Origin: Cellulosimicrobium cellulans | GTDB lineage: Bacteria > Actinomycetota > Actinomycetes > Actinomycetales > Cellulomonadaceae | DNA: 64,000 nt | Reading direction: 5' to 3' | NCBI RefSeq assembly: GCF_016921195.1 | Contig: NZ_JAFGYF010000005.1 | Span: 186,001-250,000, forward strand | Shown here: in pieces, positions 22,163-32,258 of the stretch | Layout: the number at the start of each line of letters is the position of its first letter | How positions within the stretch are numbered: position 1 is the stretch's first letter | Position numbers and translations under genes: made by a program | Notes under the pieces: model-generated | Seen by the model: the letters and a program-made list of their open reading frames with translations, nothing else | Databases searched by the model: none | Told to the model about the DNA's origin: nothing

Positions 22163-24286
22163 GTGACAGACACCATCGACACCGCCACGAGCAGCGCGAC
22201 CGGTTCGGCCGCTGCCGGCGGGAACGCCCGGACCGGCGCGCTCTCCACGCTGCGCCTCCCGGAGCTGCAGGCCCTCGCCTCCCAGCTCGGGGTCAAGGGC
22301 ACGTCCAAGATGCGCAAGGGCGATCTTGTGGACGTCATCCGCGCCCGCACCGGCGAGCAGAGCGCTTCCGAGCGCCCCGCCGCGCCGCGGCGCGACACGG
22401 ACGGGGCGAACGCCGCGGGCCGTGAGACGAGCGAGGCGCCCGCCGCCTCCGGGCGCGGCCGCAGCCGCCGCGCCGAGCGCCCTGCCGCGAGCCCGGCGGG
22501 CACCACCGACACCGCGGCGCCGGCGCGCCAGGACGCGCCGTCGGCCGCGAGCCGCGAGGAGCGCACCGCCGCTCCCGTGCTCGACCTGCCCGTGCGCGCC
22601 GACGAGCAGCGCACGGAACAGCGTGGGGAGCGCCGCGACGGTCGTCGCGACGCGCGCTCGGAGGCCGCGGCCGCGGTCGCCGAGGCGCTCGGCGAGCAGG
22701 GCGTGCGCACGCGCGACACCTCGAACGAGTCCGCCGACGAGCGCGCCGCGCGTGCCGCGGCGGCAGTAGGCCTCGTCACGGGCGAGCGCGGTTCGCGCCG
22801 CGCGGGCCGGGGCGCGGGAGCTCCCCGCACCGGCGACGGCGACGGCGACGCGGCGCGCGCCGAACGTCAGCGCGACCAGCAGGGTGGCGAGCGCCAGCGC
22901 GACCAGCAGGGCGGGCAGCAGTCCGGCCAGCAGGGCCGCGGCGAGCGTCAGGGCGACCGCCGCGACGACCGTCAGCCGCTGGACGACGAGCGCGGCGGCC
23001 GTCGTCGCCGGGGTCGCGACCGGGGCCGCGACCGCGACCGCAAGCGCGGCCGCAACCGCCAGGGGCCGGACCTCGCGGGCCTCGACGACATCGAGGTGAA
23101 CGAGGACGACGTCCTGCTCCCCGTCGCGGGGATCCTCGACATCCTCGACAACTACGCGTTCGTGCGCACGAGCGGGTACCTGCCCGGCCAGAACGACGTC
23201 TACGTCTCGCTCGGTCAGGTGAAGAAGGCCGGCCTGCGCCGCGGCGACGCGGTCACGGGTGCGGTGCGCCAGCCGCGCGAGGGCGAGAACCAGGGCAACA
23301 CCGCGCGCCAGAAGTTCAACGCGCTCGTGCGCCTGGACACGGTCAACGGCATGTCGCCCGAGGAGGCGCGCCAGCGTCCGGAGTTCACCAAGCTCACGCC
23401 GCTGTACCCGCAGGAGCGCCTGCGCCTCGAGAACGCCGAGGCGACGCGCCTCACGCCGCGCGTCATCGACATCGTCGCGCCGATCGGCAAGGGCCAGCGC
23501 GGCCTCATCGTCGCGCCGCCCAAGGCCGGCAAGACGATCATCATGCAGCAGATCGCGAACGCGATCACGGCCAACAACCCCGAGGTCCACCTCATGGTGG
23601 TGCTCGTGGACGAGCGGCCCGAAGAGGTCACGGACATGGAGCGGACGGTGAAGGGCGAGGTCATCGCCTCGACGTTCGACCGCCCCGCGTCGGACCACAC
23701 GATCGTCGCCGAGCTCGCGATCGAGCGCGCGAAGCGCCTGGTCGAGCTCGGCCAGGACGTCGTCGTGCTCCTCGACTCGCTCACCCGTCTGTCGCGCGCC
23801 TACAACCTCGCGGCGCCCGCGTCGGGCCGCATCCTCTCCGGTGGTGTGGACGCGTCCGCGCTCTACCCGCCCAAGCGCTTCTTCGGCGCGGCCCGCAACA
23901 TCGAGAACGGCGGCTCGCTGACGATCCTGGCCTCGGCGCTCGTCGAGACGGGCTCGAAGATGGACGAGGTCATCTTCGAGGAGTTCAAGGGCACGGGGAA
24001 CATGGAGCTCCGCCTGTCGCGCAACCTGGCCGACAAGCGCATCTTCCCGGCCGTGGACGTCAACGCGTCCGGCACGCGCCGCGAGGAGATCCTCCTGTCG
24101 CAGGACGAGCTGAAGATCATCTACAAGCTCCGCCGCGTGATGGGGGCGCTCGACCAGCAGCAGGCGATCGAGCTGCTGCTCGGTCAGCTCAAGAAGACCC
24201 AGACGAACGTCGAGTTCCTGCTGCACGTCCAGAAGACGACGCCGGGCGGCCTCGCGGACGACGACAACGTCGGCCGCACGATCTGA
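22163..24286 (+). CDS. rho: Transcription termination factor Rho (with long basic insertion)
   Basis: 707 residues, hexameric RNA-dependent ATPase that ends transcription. Rho_N helix domain ([17 protein letters not shown], ~28-60), then an Arg/Gln/Gly/Ala-rich region (~65-300) typical of actinobacterial Rho, the cold-shock-like primary RNA site (~310-370, [17 protein letters not shown]-like) and the ATPase core with Walker A APPKAGKT (~452-459) and VVVLLDS (~533). The insertion includes repeated [16 protein letters not shown] units. GTG 22163 follows GAGGGGGAAGG. A GC-rich hairpin follows the stop. Confidence 0.96.
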   Translation: MTDTIDTATSSATGSAAAGGNARTGALSTLRLPELQALASQLGVKGTSKMRKGDLVDVIRARTGEQSASERPAAPRRDTDGANAAGRETSEAPAASGRGRSRRAERPAASPAGTTDTAAPARQDAPSAASREERTAAPVLDLPVRADEQRTEQRGERRDGRRDARSEAAAAVAEALGEQGVRTRDTSNESADERAARAAAAVGLVTGERGSRRAGRGAGAPRTGDGDGDAARAERQRDQQGGERQRDQQGGQQSGQQGRGERQGDRRDDRQPLDDERGGRRRRGRDRGRDRDRKRGRNRQGPDLAGLDDIEVNEDDVLLPVAGILDILDNYAFVRTSGYLPGQNDVYVSLGQVKKAGLRRGDAVTGAVRQPREGENQGNTARQKFNALVRLDTVNGMSPEEARQRPEFTKLTPLYPQERLRLENAEATRLTPRVIDIVAPIGKGQRGLIVAPPKAGKTIIMQQIANAITANNPEVHLMVVLVDERPEEVTDMERTVKGEVIASTFDRPASDHTIVAELAIERAKRLVELGQDVVVLLDSLTRLSRAYNLAAPASGRILSGGVDASALYPPKRFFGAARNIENGGSLTILASALVETGSKMDEVIFEEFKGTGNMELRLSRNLADKRIFPAVDVNASGTRREEILLSQDELKIIYKLRRVMGALDQQQAIELLLGQLKKTQTNVEFLLHVQKTTPGGLADDDNVGRTI

Positions 24287-24310
24287 CGGTCGTCCGGCAG
24301 GAGCCGACGG

Positions 24311-24342
24311 CGGGCGGCCCCGGGAAGTTCTCGGGGCGCCCG
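24311..24342 (+). terminator. Terminator hairpin after rho
   Basis: Stem of 11 bp with one bulged G (24311-24322 with 24332-24342), 25 bp after the rho stop. CACAAT at 24353-24358 just downstream may be the -10 for rpmE. Confidence 0.6.
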
Positions 24343-24452
24343 CGCGTTCTGGCACAATGGTTCGTCGGCCTGCGCTCGTCAGGCCGCCTGTCGCCGGTTC
24401 ACAGGTGCGGTAGCCGCACCTGACCCGGAGACGTCACCCCAAGGAGAAAACC

Positions 24453-24671
24453 GTGAAGTCTGGTATCCACCCCGAGTACGTCGTCACCGAGGTGACCTGC
24501 ACCTGTGGGAACACCTTCGTGACGCGCAGCACCGAGACGTCGGGCAAGATCAGCTCCGACGTGTGCAGCGCCTGCCACCCGTTCTACACGGGCAAGCAGA
24601 AGATCCTCGACACCGGTGGCCGCGTGGCCCGCTTCGAGGCCCGCTACGGCAAGAAGGCCGCCGACAAGTAG
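24453..24671 (+). CDS. rpmE: Ribosomal protein bL31 (zinc-binding form)
   Basis: 72 residues. Begins [20 protein letters not shown] and carries four cysteines (C16, C18, C37, C40), the zinc-binding C+ form. This form is normally used under zinc-replete conditions, with a C- paralogue elsewhere (family knowledge). ATG follows AAGGAG. The gene has a strong terminator, so it is mainly monocistronic. Confidence 0.96.
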   Translation: MKSGIHPEYVVTEVTCTCGNTFVTRSTETSGKISSDVCSACHPFYTGKQKILDTGGRVARFEARYGKKAADK

Positions 24672-24679
24672 CGGCACCG

Positions 24680-24746
24680 CAGCGCCGGTGGTCCGAGCCC
24701 GACAACCTCTCCAGGGGCAGTCGGCGCGCTCGGACCGCCGGCGCTG
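24680..24746 (+). terminator. Intrinsic terminator after rpmE
   Basis: 19-bp stem with a single G-T wobble (24680-24698 with 24728-24746) followed by the T-rich TTGCTTTG: the most textbook-like intrinsic terminator in the window. Confidence 0.85.
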
Positions 24747-24775
24747 TTGCTTTGCCCGAGCGATCTCCCGATCCT
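24747..24775 (+). promoter_or_regulatory. Candidate promoter for prfA-prmC-sua5-wecA
   Basis: TTGCTT (24747-24752) and GATCCT (24770-24775), 17 bp apart, directly after the rpmE terminator stem. The T-tract of the terminator would double as the -35. Confidence 0.4.
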
Positions 24776-24833
24776 CGCGCGGTCGCCGCCCCCGGCCGAC
24801 GACCGCCTCCCGCCCGCCACCGAGGAGCCGTCC

Positions 24834-25937
24834 GTGACCGAGTCGTTCGCCGCCGTCGAGCCGCTGCTGGCCGAGCACGCCGACATCGAGGCCCAGCTCG
24901 CCGACCCCGCCGTCCACGCCGACGCCGGTCGCGCGCGCACGCTCGGGCGGCGCTACGCCGAGCTCAACCAGGTCGTGGGCGCCTACCGGGCGTGGCGCGA
25001 GGCGATCGACGACGCGGAGGCCGCCGCCGAGCTGGCCGCGCTGGGGGGCGAGGACGGGGACGCGTTCGCCGCGGAGCTCCCGGGCCTGCGCGCCGCCGAG
25101 GAGGAGGCGCGCGAGCGGCTGCGCCGCGTCCTCGTGCCGCGCGACCCGGACGACGGCCGTGACGTCATCCTCGAGATCAAGGCCGGGGAGGGCGGCGAGG
25201 AGTCCGCCCTGTTCGCGGGGGACCTGCTGCGCATGTACCTGCGGTACGCGGAGCGCCGAGGCTGGAAGACGGAGGTCCTCGAGTCGACCGAGTCCGACCT
25301 CGGCGGCTTCAAGGACGTGCAGGTGGCGGTCAAGGCGCGCAGCACCCCGTCCGACCCGGCCGACGGCGTCTGGGCGAACCTCAAGTACGAGGGCGGCGTG
25401 CACCGCGTGCAGCGCGTGCCCGTGACCGAGTCGCAGGGCCGGATCCACACCTCCGCGGCCGGCGTGCTCGTGTTCCCCGAGGTCGAGGACGCGGGGGAGG
25501 TCGAGATCGACCCCGACGACCTGCGCATCGACGTGTACCGCTCGTCCGGCCCGGGAGGGCAGTCGGTCAACACGACGGACTCCGCGGTGCGCATCACGCA
25601 CCTGCCCACGGGCATCGTCGTGTCGATGCAGAACGAGAAGTCCCAGCTCCAGAACCGCGAGCAGGCGATGCGCGTGCTGCGCGCGCGCCTGCTCGCCGCG
25701 CAGCAGGAGGCCGCGGCCGCGGAGGCCGCCGACCTGCGCCGCTCCCAGGTCCGGACCGTCGACCGCTCCGAGCGCATCCGCACGTACAACTTCCCGGAGA
25801 ACCGCATCGCCGACCACCGCACCGGGTACAAGGCCTACAACCTCGACCAGGTGCTCGACGGCGACCTCGACCCGGTCGTGCGCTCGGCGGTCGAGGCAGA
25901 CGAGGCGGCCCGGCTCGCGGCCGCGGGCGAGGCCTGA
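24834..25937 (+). CDS. prfA: Peptide chain release factor 1
   Basis: 367 residues; recognises UAG/UAA in the ribosome and triggers peptide release. The anticodon-like tripeptide is PVT in [15 protein letters not shown], and the catalytic GGQ is in [20 protein letters not shown] 24834 lies after GAGGAG; the upstream extension is not conserved. prmC, which methylates the GGQ glutamine, starts one base after the stop. Confidence 0.96.
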   Translation: MTESFAAVEPLLAEHADIEAQLADPAVHADAGRARTLGRRYAELNQVVGAYRAWREAIDDAEAAAELAALGGEDGDAFAAELPGLRAAEEEARERLRRVLVPRDPDDGRDVILEIKAGEGGEESALFAGDLLRMYLRYAERRGWKTEVLESTESDLGGFKDVQVAVKARSTPSDPADGVWANLKYEGGVHRVQRVPVTESQGRIHTSAAGVLVFPEVEDAGEVEIDPDDLRIDVYRSSGPGGQSVNTTDSAVRITHLPTGIVVSMQNEKSQLQNREQAMRVLRARLLAAQQEAAAAEAADLRRSQVRTVDRSERIRTYNFPENRIADHRTGYKAYNLDQVLDGDLDPVVRSAVEADEAARLAAAGEA

Positions 25938-25938
25938 C

Positions 25939-26934
25939 GTGGGCGACGCGCTCACGGCGGCCGACCTGCGGCGTGCCGTGCGCGCCGCGGAGGGGATCTT
26001 GTCGGACGCAGGCGTGCCGTCCGCCCGGCACGACGCGGAGGCCCTCGCGGCCTGGTGCCTGGGCCTCCCGCGTCTCGAGTGGTACCGGCTCCCCGCGGGC
26101 GACGCCGCGCTCGCGCCCGCGCTGCCGGGCGGGTCGACCGACGGCTTCCTCGGGGAGTACGCCGAGGTCGTCGAGCGGCGTCGCACGCGCGAGCCGCTCC
26201 AGCGCATCGTGGGACACGCCGTGTTCCGGCACGTGACGGTCGCGGTCGCCGACGACGTGTTCGTGCCCCGGCCCGAGACGGAGACCGTCGCCCAGGTCGC
26301 GATCGACGAGGCCGTGCGCCTGCTCGCCGACCCCTCGCGTGCCGACCGGCCGCCGCTCGTCGTGGACCTCTGCTGCGGGTCGGGCGTCATCGGGATCAGC
26401 GTCGACGTCGAGGCGCCCGGGACGCGGGTCGTCGCGGTGGACCTCTCGACCGAGGCGGTGCGCGCGACGACGTCGAACGCCGCCCGTGCGGGGTCGGGCA
26501 CGCTGCGCACGCTCGTCGGCGACGTCACGGACCCGGCGCTGCTCAACGAGCTCGACGGGACCGTGGACGTCGTCGTGTCCAACCCGCCCTACATCCCGCC
26601 GGACGCCGTGCCCGTCGACCCCGAGGTGCGTGACCACGACCCGGACCTCGCGCTCTACGGGCGCGGGACCGACGGCCTCGAGGTGCCCCGCGCCGTCGTG
26701 CTCGCCGCGGCGCGTCTGCTGCGGCCCGGCGGTCTCCTCGTCATGGAGCACGCGGAGGTGCAGGCCGCGCCGGTGCGCGAGGCCGCCCGCGCGGCGGGCG
26801 CGTTCGCCGACGTGCGGACGCTGCCCGACCTCACGGGGCGCGATCGCATGGTCGTCGCCCGCCGCGCCGCCGACGGCGGCGACGTCCCGGGTGAGCCGGG
26901 CCAGGCCCGCGACCGTGGAAGGATGGACCCGTGA
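25939..26934 (+). CDS. prmC: Release factor glutamine methyltransferase
   Basis: 331 residues, SAM-dependent N5-glutamine methyltransferase acting on the GGQ motif of RF1/RF2. An N-terminal helical domain (~1-105) precedes the Rossmann domain with VVDLCCGSGVIGISV (SAM binding) and catalytic NPPY in VVVSNPPYIPPDAV. The GTG start is separated from the prfA stop by one base. The C terminus extends about 25 residues past the core with no recognisable motif. Confidence 0.94.
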   Translation: MGDALTAADLRRAVRAAEGILSDAGVPSARHDAEALAAWCLGLPRLEWYRLPAGDAALAPALPGGSTDGFLGEYAEVVERRRTREPLQRIVGHAVFRHVTVAVADDVFVPRPETETVAQVAIDEAVRLLADPSRADRPPLVVDLCCGSGVIGISVDVEAPGTRVVAVDLSTEAVRATTSNAARAGSGTLRTLVGDVTDPALLNELDGTVDVVVSNPPYIPPDAVPVDPEVRDHDPDLALYGRGTDGLEVPRAVVLAAARLLRPGGLLVMEHAEVQAAPVREAARAAGAFADVRTLPDLTGRDRMVVARRAADGGDVPGEPGQARDRGRMDP

Positions 26935-27647
26935 GCTCCGTCCACCCCGTGACCGACCCGAACACCTGGGGCGCCGGCATCGACGAGGCGGTCAACGCGA
27001 TCTCCCGCGGTGGCCTCGTCGTGCTGCCCACCGACACCGTCTACGGCATCGGCGCCGACGCCTTCGACGCGGAGGCGGTCTCCGCGCTCCTCGCGGCGAA
27101 GGGCCGGGGCCGGCACATGCCGCCGCCCGTGCTCGTGCCGGACGCGCGCACGCTCGACGGCCTCGCCACCGACGTGCCCGACGCCGCGCGTCGGCTCGTC
27201 GAGGCGTTCTGGCCCGGCGGCTTCACGATCATCCTGCGTGCGCAGCCCTCGCTCGCGTGGGACCTGGGGGAGACGCACGGGACCGTGGCGCTGCGCATGC
27301 CCGACCACCCGGCCGCGCTCGCGCTCCTGCGCCGCACCGGCCCCCTCGCGGTGTCGTCGGCGAACGCGACCGGGCGGCCCGCGGCGCTCGACGTCGACGA
27401 CGCGCAGGCACAGCTCGGGGACGCCGTGACGGTCTACCTCGACGGGGGGACTGCGCCCGGGGGAGTGGCGTCGACCATCGTCGACGCGACGTCGGGCACG
27501 CTGCGCGTCGTGCGCCAGGGGGCGGTCACGCTGGACCGGCTCCGCGAGGTCGCGGACGTCTCCGGCCCGGACGACCCGCCCACCGACGCTCCCTCCGACG
27601 CCCGGAGCACCGACGACGCCGGGGAGCCGGAGGCGAACGGCGGGTGA
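26931..27647 (+). CDS. L-threonylcarbamoyladenylate synthase (Sua5/YciO/YrdC family)
   Basis: 238 residues. Makes threonylcarbamoyl-AMP for the t6A37 modification of ANN-decoding tRNAs. Visible: GLVVLPTDTVYGIGADAF, KGRGRHMPPPVLV (a KxR-type motif), SSANATGRPAA and STIVDAT. The end is acidic and Pro-rich (~210-238). It overlaps prmC by four bases (GTGA) and is overlapped by the next gene. The prfA-prmC-sua5 order is conserved in many bacteria. Confidence 0.92.
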   Translation: MSSVHPVTDPNTWGAGIDEAVNAISRGGLVVLPTDTVYGIGADAFDAEAVSALLAAKGRGRHMPPPVLVPDARTLDGLATDVPDAARRLVEAFWPGGFTIILRAQPSLAWDLGETHGTVALRMPDHPAALALLRRTGPLAVSSANATGRPAALDVDDAQAQLGDAVTVYLDGGTAPGGVASTIVDATSGTLRVVRQGAVTLDRLREVADVSGPDDPPTDAPSDARSTDDAGEPEANGG

Positions 27648-28873
27648 GGGTCTACCTGCTCGTGATGCTCGTCGCCGCCGTGGTGACGTTCCTCGCGACG
27701 CCCTTCGCCCGCTGGGTCGCGCTGCGCACCGGCGCGATCACCGCGGTGCGCGACCGCGACGTCCACACGATCCCCACCCCCCGGCTCGGCGGCCTCGCGA
27801 TGCTCCTCGGCCTCGCGGTGGCCGTGGCCTTCGCGTCGCAGATGCCGTTCCTCGAGAGCGTGTTCGTCAGCGACGTCGCGGGCCGGCTCGTGGCGGACTC
27901 GAGGATCTGGGGGATCGTCGGCGGGGCCGCGATCGTCTGCCTGCTCGGGATCGCGGACGACGTCTGGGACCTCGACTGGATGACGAAGCTCGCGGGCCAG
28001 GTGCTCGCCGCGGGGTTGATGGCGACGCAGGGTGTCGTCCTGTACCGGCTGCCTCTCGGGGTCGGCGAGCAGCAGCTCATCTGGTCCTCGCGCCTGCAGC
28101 TCGCCGCGACGATCCTCGTCGTGGTCGTCGCGATGAACGCCGTGAACTTCGTCGACGGTCTCGACGGCCTCGCGGCCGGGCTCGTCGCGATCGGCGGCGC
28201 CGCGTTCTTCGTCTACTCCTACGTGCTCACCCAGAGGGCGAGCGCCGACGACTACTCGAGCCTCGCGACGCTCGTGATCGCGGCGCTCGTCGGCATCTGC
28301 GTCGGGTTCCTGCCCCACAACTTCCATCCCGCGCGCATCTTCATGGGCGACTCGGGATCGATGGTGCTCGGTCTCGTCTTCTCGGCCGCGGCGATCGTCG
28401 TGACGGGCAACATCGACCCGCAGACGCTGTCGACCGGTGCGCAGCTGCCGGCGTTCCTCCCGATCATCCTGCCGCTCGCCGTCATCCTCCTGCCGCTGCT
28501 CGACATGGGGATGGCGGTCGCCCGCCGGACGCTCTCGGGCAAGTCGCCCTTCCACCCCGACCGCCTGCACCTGCACCACCGCATGCTCGCCCTCGGGCAC
28601 TCGCACCGCCGTGCGGTGCTCATCCTGTACCTGTGGACGGCGGTGTTCGCCTTCGGGGCCGTGGCCGTGGTGCAGTGGCCCGCCCGGGTCGTCGCCGTGG
28701 GGCTCGCGGTCGCCGTGGTGCTCGCCGCGCTGCTCACGATCGGCCCCCTGCGCACGCGCGGACGCTTCCTCGACGACGACGTCGCGGCGGCCTCTGCCGG
28801 CCCCCCTACGTCACCCACGCCCGTCCCGACGACCTCCGCCCCGAACACACCGCCGAAGGAAGCCCTCAGATGA
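27644..28873 (+). CDS. Polyprenyl-phosphate GlcNAc-1-phosphate transferase (WecA/MraY family)
   Basis: 409 residues with 10-11 membrane helices. Transfers a sugar-1-phosphate from a UDP-sugar to undecaprenyl/decaprenyl phosphate, starting synthesis of a wall glycopolymer. Family residues: IADDVWDLD (DD), NFVDGLDGLAAG, ARIFMGDSGSM and the cytosolic DRLHLHHRML histidines. Donor sugar (GlcNAc most likely) is from family knowledge. Its location between sua5 and the atp operon is typical of actinobacteria. GTG 27644 overlaps sua5. Confidence 0.92.
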   Translation: MRVYLLVMLVAAVVTFLATPFARWVALRTGAITAVRDRDVHTIPTPRLGGLAMLLGLAVAVAFASQMPFLESVFVSDVAGRLVADSRIWGIVGGAAIVCLLGIADDVWDLDWMTKLAGQVLAAGLMATQGVVLYRLPLGVGEQQLIWSSRLQLAATILVVVVAMNAVNFVDGLDGLAAGLVAIGGAAFFVYSYVLTQRASADDYSSLATLVIAALVGICVGFLPHNFHPARIFMGDSGSMVLGLVFSAAAIVVTGNIDPQTLSTGAQLPAFLPIILPLAVILLPLLDMGMAVARRTLSGKSPFHPDRLHLHHRMLALGHSHRRAVLILYLWTAVFAFGAVAVVQWPARVVAVGLAVAVVLAALLTIGPLRTRGRFLDDDVAAASAGPPTSPTPVPTTSAPNTPPKEALR

Positions 28874-29364
28874 CGACGCGCCAGCCCGAGCCCGCCCAGC
28901 CGGACGGCGGGCAGCCCGCCGCGCAGCCTGCCGAGCAGACGATCGGCCCGCACGGGCAGGCCGTGCGGACGGTGTTCCGGACCGCGCTGCGGGACGTCCT
29001 GGTCCTGCTCGGCGCGCTCACGGTCCTCGGCGTCGCGATCGGTGCGCTCGTCGCCGGGCTGCCCGGCGTCTGGGGCGCCCTCCTGGGCGTCGGCGTGGCG
29101 CTGCTCTTCTCGGCGACGACCGTCTGGGCGATGCTGCGCACCGTGGACGCGAGCCCGACGACGACCGCGGCGGTCGTCATGGGGAGCTGGCTCGCGAAGA
29201 TGGTCGTGCTCATCGTCATCCTCGTGGTCCTGCGCGGCATGGACTTCTACGACCGCTGGGTCTTCGCCGGGGTCCTGCTCGTCGGCGTCATCGGCTCCGC
29301 GGTCATGGACTACCGGGCGGTGAACAAGGGGCGCATCCCCTACGTCGAGCCCGGCGCCCGCTGA
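28870..29364 (+). CDS. AtpI-like membrane protein upstream of the ATP synthase operon
   Basis: 164 residues with a polar Gln/Pro-rich N terminus (~1-30) and four membrane segments. The charged tail ends DYRAVNKGRIPYVEPGAR. ATG 28870 overlaps the wecA-like stop. Position and topology match the AtpI/Unc-I type proteins that precede atpB and may help c-ring assembly; sequence identity is too weak for a firm name. Confidence 0.7.
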   Translation: MTTRQPEPAQPDGGQPAAQPAEQTIGPHGQAVRTVFRTALRDVLVLLGALTVLGVAIGALVAGLPGVWGALLGVGVALLFSATTVWAMLRTVDASPTTTAAVVMGSWLAKMVVLIVILVVLRGMDFYDRWVFAGVLLVGVIGSAVMDYRAVNKGRIPYVEPGAR

Positions 29365-29451
29365 CCCGCCGCGGGCCCCTACCAGGCGGGCGGCGCCCGG
29401 GCCAGGGACCAGTTGCCCGGAGCGCATGAGCAAAATGTCACAAGCACCGCC

Positions 29452-29487
29452 GGATCGGCGTGAGCACGCCGATCCATACGTTAGGCT
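29452..29487 (+). promoter_or_regulatory. Palindrome and -10 in front of atpB
   Basis: An 11-bp perfect inverted repeat with a 2-base centre (29452-29462 with 29465-29475) sits just before a TAGGCT hexamer (29482-29487). If TAGGCT is the -10, the -35 falls inside the palindrome, so it could be an operator. It could also be a terminator of the upstream operon. The 231-bp gap before atpB has no supported gene. Confidence 0.45.
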
Positions 29488-29595
29488 ACTGGCGAATCCA
29501 TGACGGCCAGGTCCGACGGCGTGCCCACCAACGAGTGACGGCTGCCCGGACCACACGACCATTGGGAGTCCACCCTGTCCACGCTTGCGACCCCC

Positions 29596-30390
29596 GTGCT
29601 CCTCGCTGCTTCCGAGAGCGAAGGTGGCTTCCACGCGCCGTCGATCGCCGACTTCTTCCCGCCGGCCATCCTCTTCGAGGGCACCATCTTCCAGATCGAC
29701 CGGATCTGGATCGTCCGCATCATCGCGACCGTCGTCCTCCTCGCGATCTTCGTGATCGCCGCGCGGCGCGCACGTCTGGTGCCCGGGCGGTTCCAGAACG
29801 CGATCGAGATGCTCATCGACTTCGTCCGCGTGCAGGTCGTCGAAGAGATCATGGGCAAGGAGAACGCGCGCCGTTTCCTCCCGATGATCGCGACGATCTT
29901 CTTCGCCGTGCTCGCGTTCAACATCACGGGCATCATCCCGTTCCTCAACATGGCGGGGTCCGCGCGCATCGGCATCCCCCTCATGCTGGCCCTGTGGGTG
30001 TTCGTCACCTACTGGGCGGTCGGCATCAAGAAGCACGGCCTCGGCGGGTACCTCAAGAACAACCTCTTCCCCCCGGGGATCCCCGCGCCGATCTACCTGA
30101 TCGTCACGCCGATCGAGCTCCTGCAGATCCTCATCATCCGGCCGGCCTCGCTCGCCATCCGTCTCGTGGCCAACATGGTGGCCGGGCACATCATGCTCGT
30201 CCTGTGCTTCGCGGCGACGCAGTACTTCATCTTCGAGGCGGTCCCCGCGATGAAGGCGTTCGGCGTGCTGACCTTCGCGGGCGGCTTCGCGTTCACGCTC
30301 TTCGAGATCCTCGTGGCGTTCCTGCAGGCCTACATCTTCGCCCTCCTCGCCGCGGTCTACATCAACATGTCGCTCGAGGAGGAGCACTGA
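29596..30390 (+). CDS. atpB: ATP synthase F0 subunit a
   Basis: 264 residues from GTG 29596; membrane stator channel of the proton half-channels. The essential Arg is in IRPASLAIRLVANMVAGH, and EILVAFLQAYIFALL is the conserved last helix. GTG 29596 has no nearby ribosome binding site. GGGAG at 29564-29568 instead points to an in-frame CTG at 29575, which would add seven residues. First gene of atpBEFHAGDC. Confidence 0.95.
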   Translation: MLLAASESEGGFHAPSIADFFPPAILFEGTIFQIDRIWIVRIIATVVLLAIFVIAARRARLVPGRFQNAIEMLIDFVRVQVVEEIMGKENARRFLPMIATIFFAVLAFNITGIIPFLNMAGSARIGIPLMLALWVFVTYWAVGIKKHGLGGYLKNNLFPPGIPAPIYLIVTPIELLQILIIRPASLAIRLVANMVAGHIMLVLCFAATQYFIFEAVPAMKAFGVLTFAGGFAFTLFEILVAFLQAYIFALLAAVYINMSLEEEH

Positions 30391-31333
<943 letters not shown>

Positions 31334-31334
<1 letters not shown>

Positions 31335-32149
31335 TGCGCGGAACGAGCGGCGAGTCCCTGACGCAGGCGCGGGACCGGTTCGAGCCGGTCCTGCGCTCGG
31401 CGGGCGAGGGCGCGCTCGCGCTGGGCGAGCAGCTCTTCGCGGTCACCGCGGCCTTCGACGAGTCGGCGCCCCTGCGGCGCTCGCTCGCGGACCCGTCGCG
31501 GTCCGGCGCGGACAAGGCGGGCCTCGTGACCGCCGTCCTCGCGTCGGGCTTCGACGAGCGGGTCGTGGACCTCGTGGCCGGTCTGGTCCGGTCGCGCTGG
31601 ACCCGTGAGGGCGACCTCGCGGACGCGACGGAGCGGCTGGGCCTCGACGCGGTCCTCGCGTCGGCCGAGGCCCGTGGCGCGCTGGAGAAGGTCGAGGACG
31701 AGCTGTTCCGGACCTCGCGCGCGCTCGTCGGGCAGCGCGAGGCGCGGCAGGTCCTCTCCGACGACACGACCGACCCCGAGCGTCGCGCCGCGTTCCTGCA
31801 CGCGCTGCTCGGCGGCAAGGTCGACCCGGTCACCGAGGTGCTCGCGGTCCACGCGACGCGCGCGCTGCGCGGTCGCCGGTTCGTCCCGACGCTGGGCTGG
31901 ATCGGGGAGATCGCGGCGGAGCGCCGGCAGCGTCTCGTCGCCTCGGTCACGTCGGCCACGGTGCTCACGCAGGTGCAGCTCGACCGCCTCGCGACGCTGC
32001 TCGAGCGGGCCTACGGGCGCGCGGTGCAGCTCAACGTGACGGTGGACCCCGCCGTGCTCGGCGGCCTGCGCGTCCAGGTGGGGGCCGACGTCGTGGACTC
32101 CACCGTGCTCTCCCGGCTCGCCGACGCGCGCCGACGTCTCGTGAGCTGA
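31334..32149 (+). CDS. atpH: ATP synthase F1 subunit delta
   Basis: 271 residues, longer than the ~180 of E. coli; the extra N-terminal part is typical of actinobacteria. Connects the b stalk to the top of F1. Conserved C-terminal segment: [39 protein letters not shown] 31334 overlaps the atpF stop. Confidence 0.93.
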
Positions 32150-32258
32150 CGAGCCGACCCTTCCGACCGACGACCGTCCTGCCGGCCACCGGCCGCACAA
32201 CCGACAAACGTTCGACCGCACCCGAACCACGAGGTGCGGCCACGACAGGAGAAGAGCA

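Noticed and set aside
29426-29503. 25-codon ORF (MSKMSQAPPDRREHADP...) before atpB
   Set aside because: No ribosome binding site, and it covers the palindrome and presumed promoter; most likely chance.
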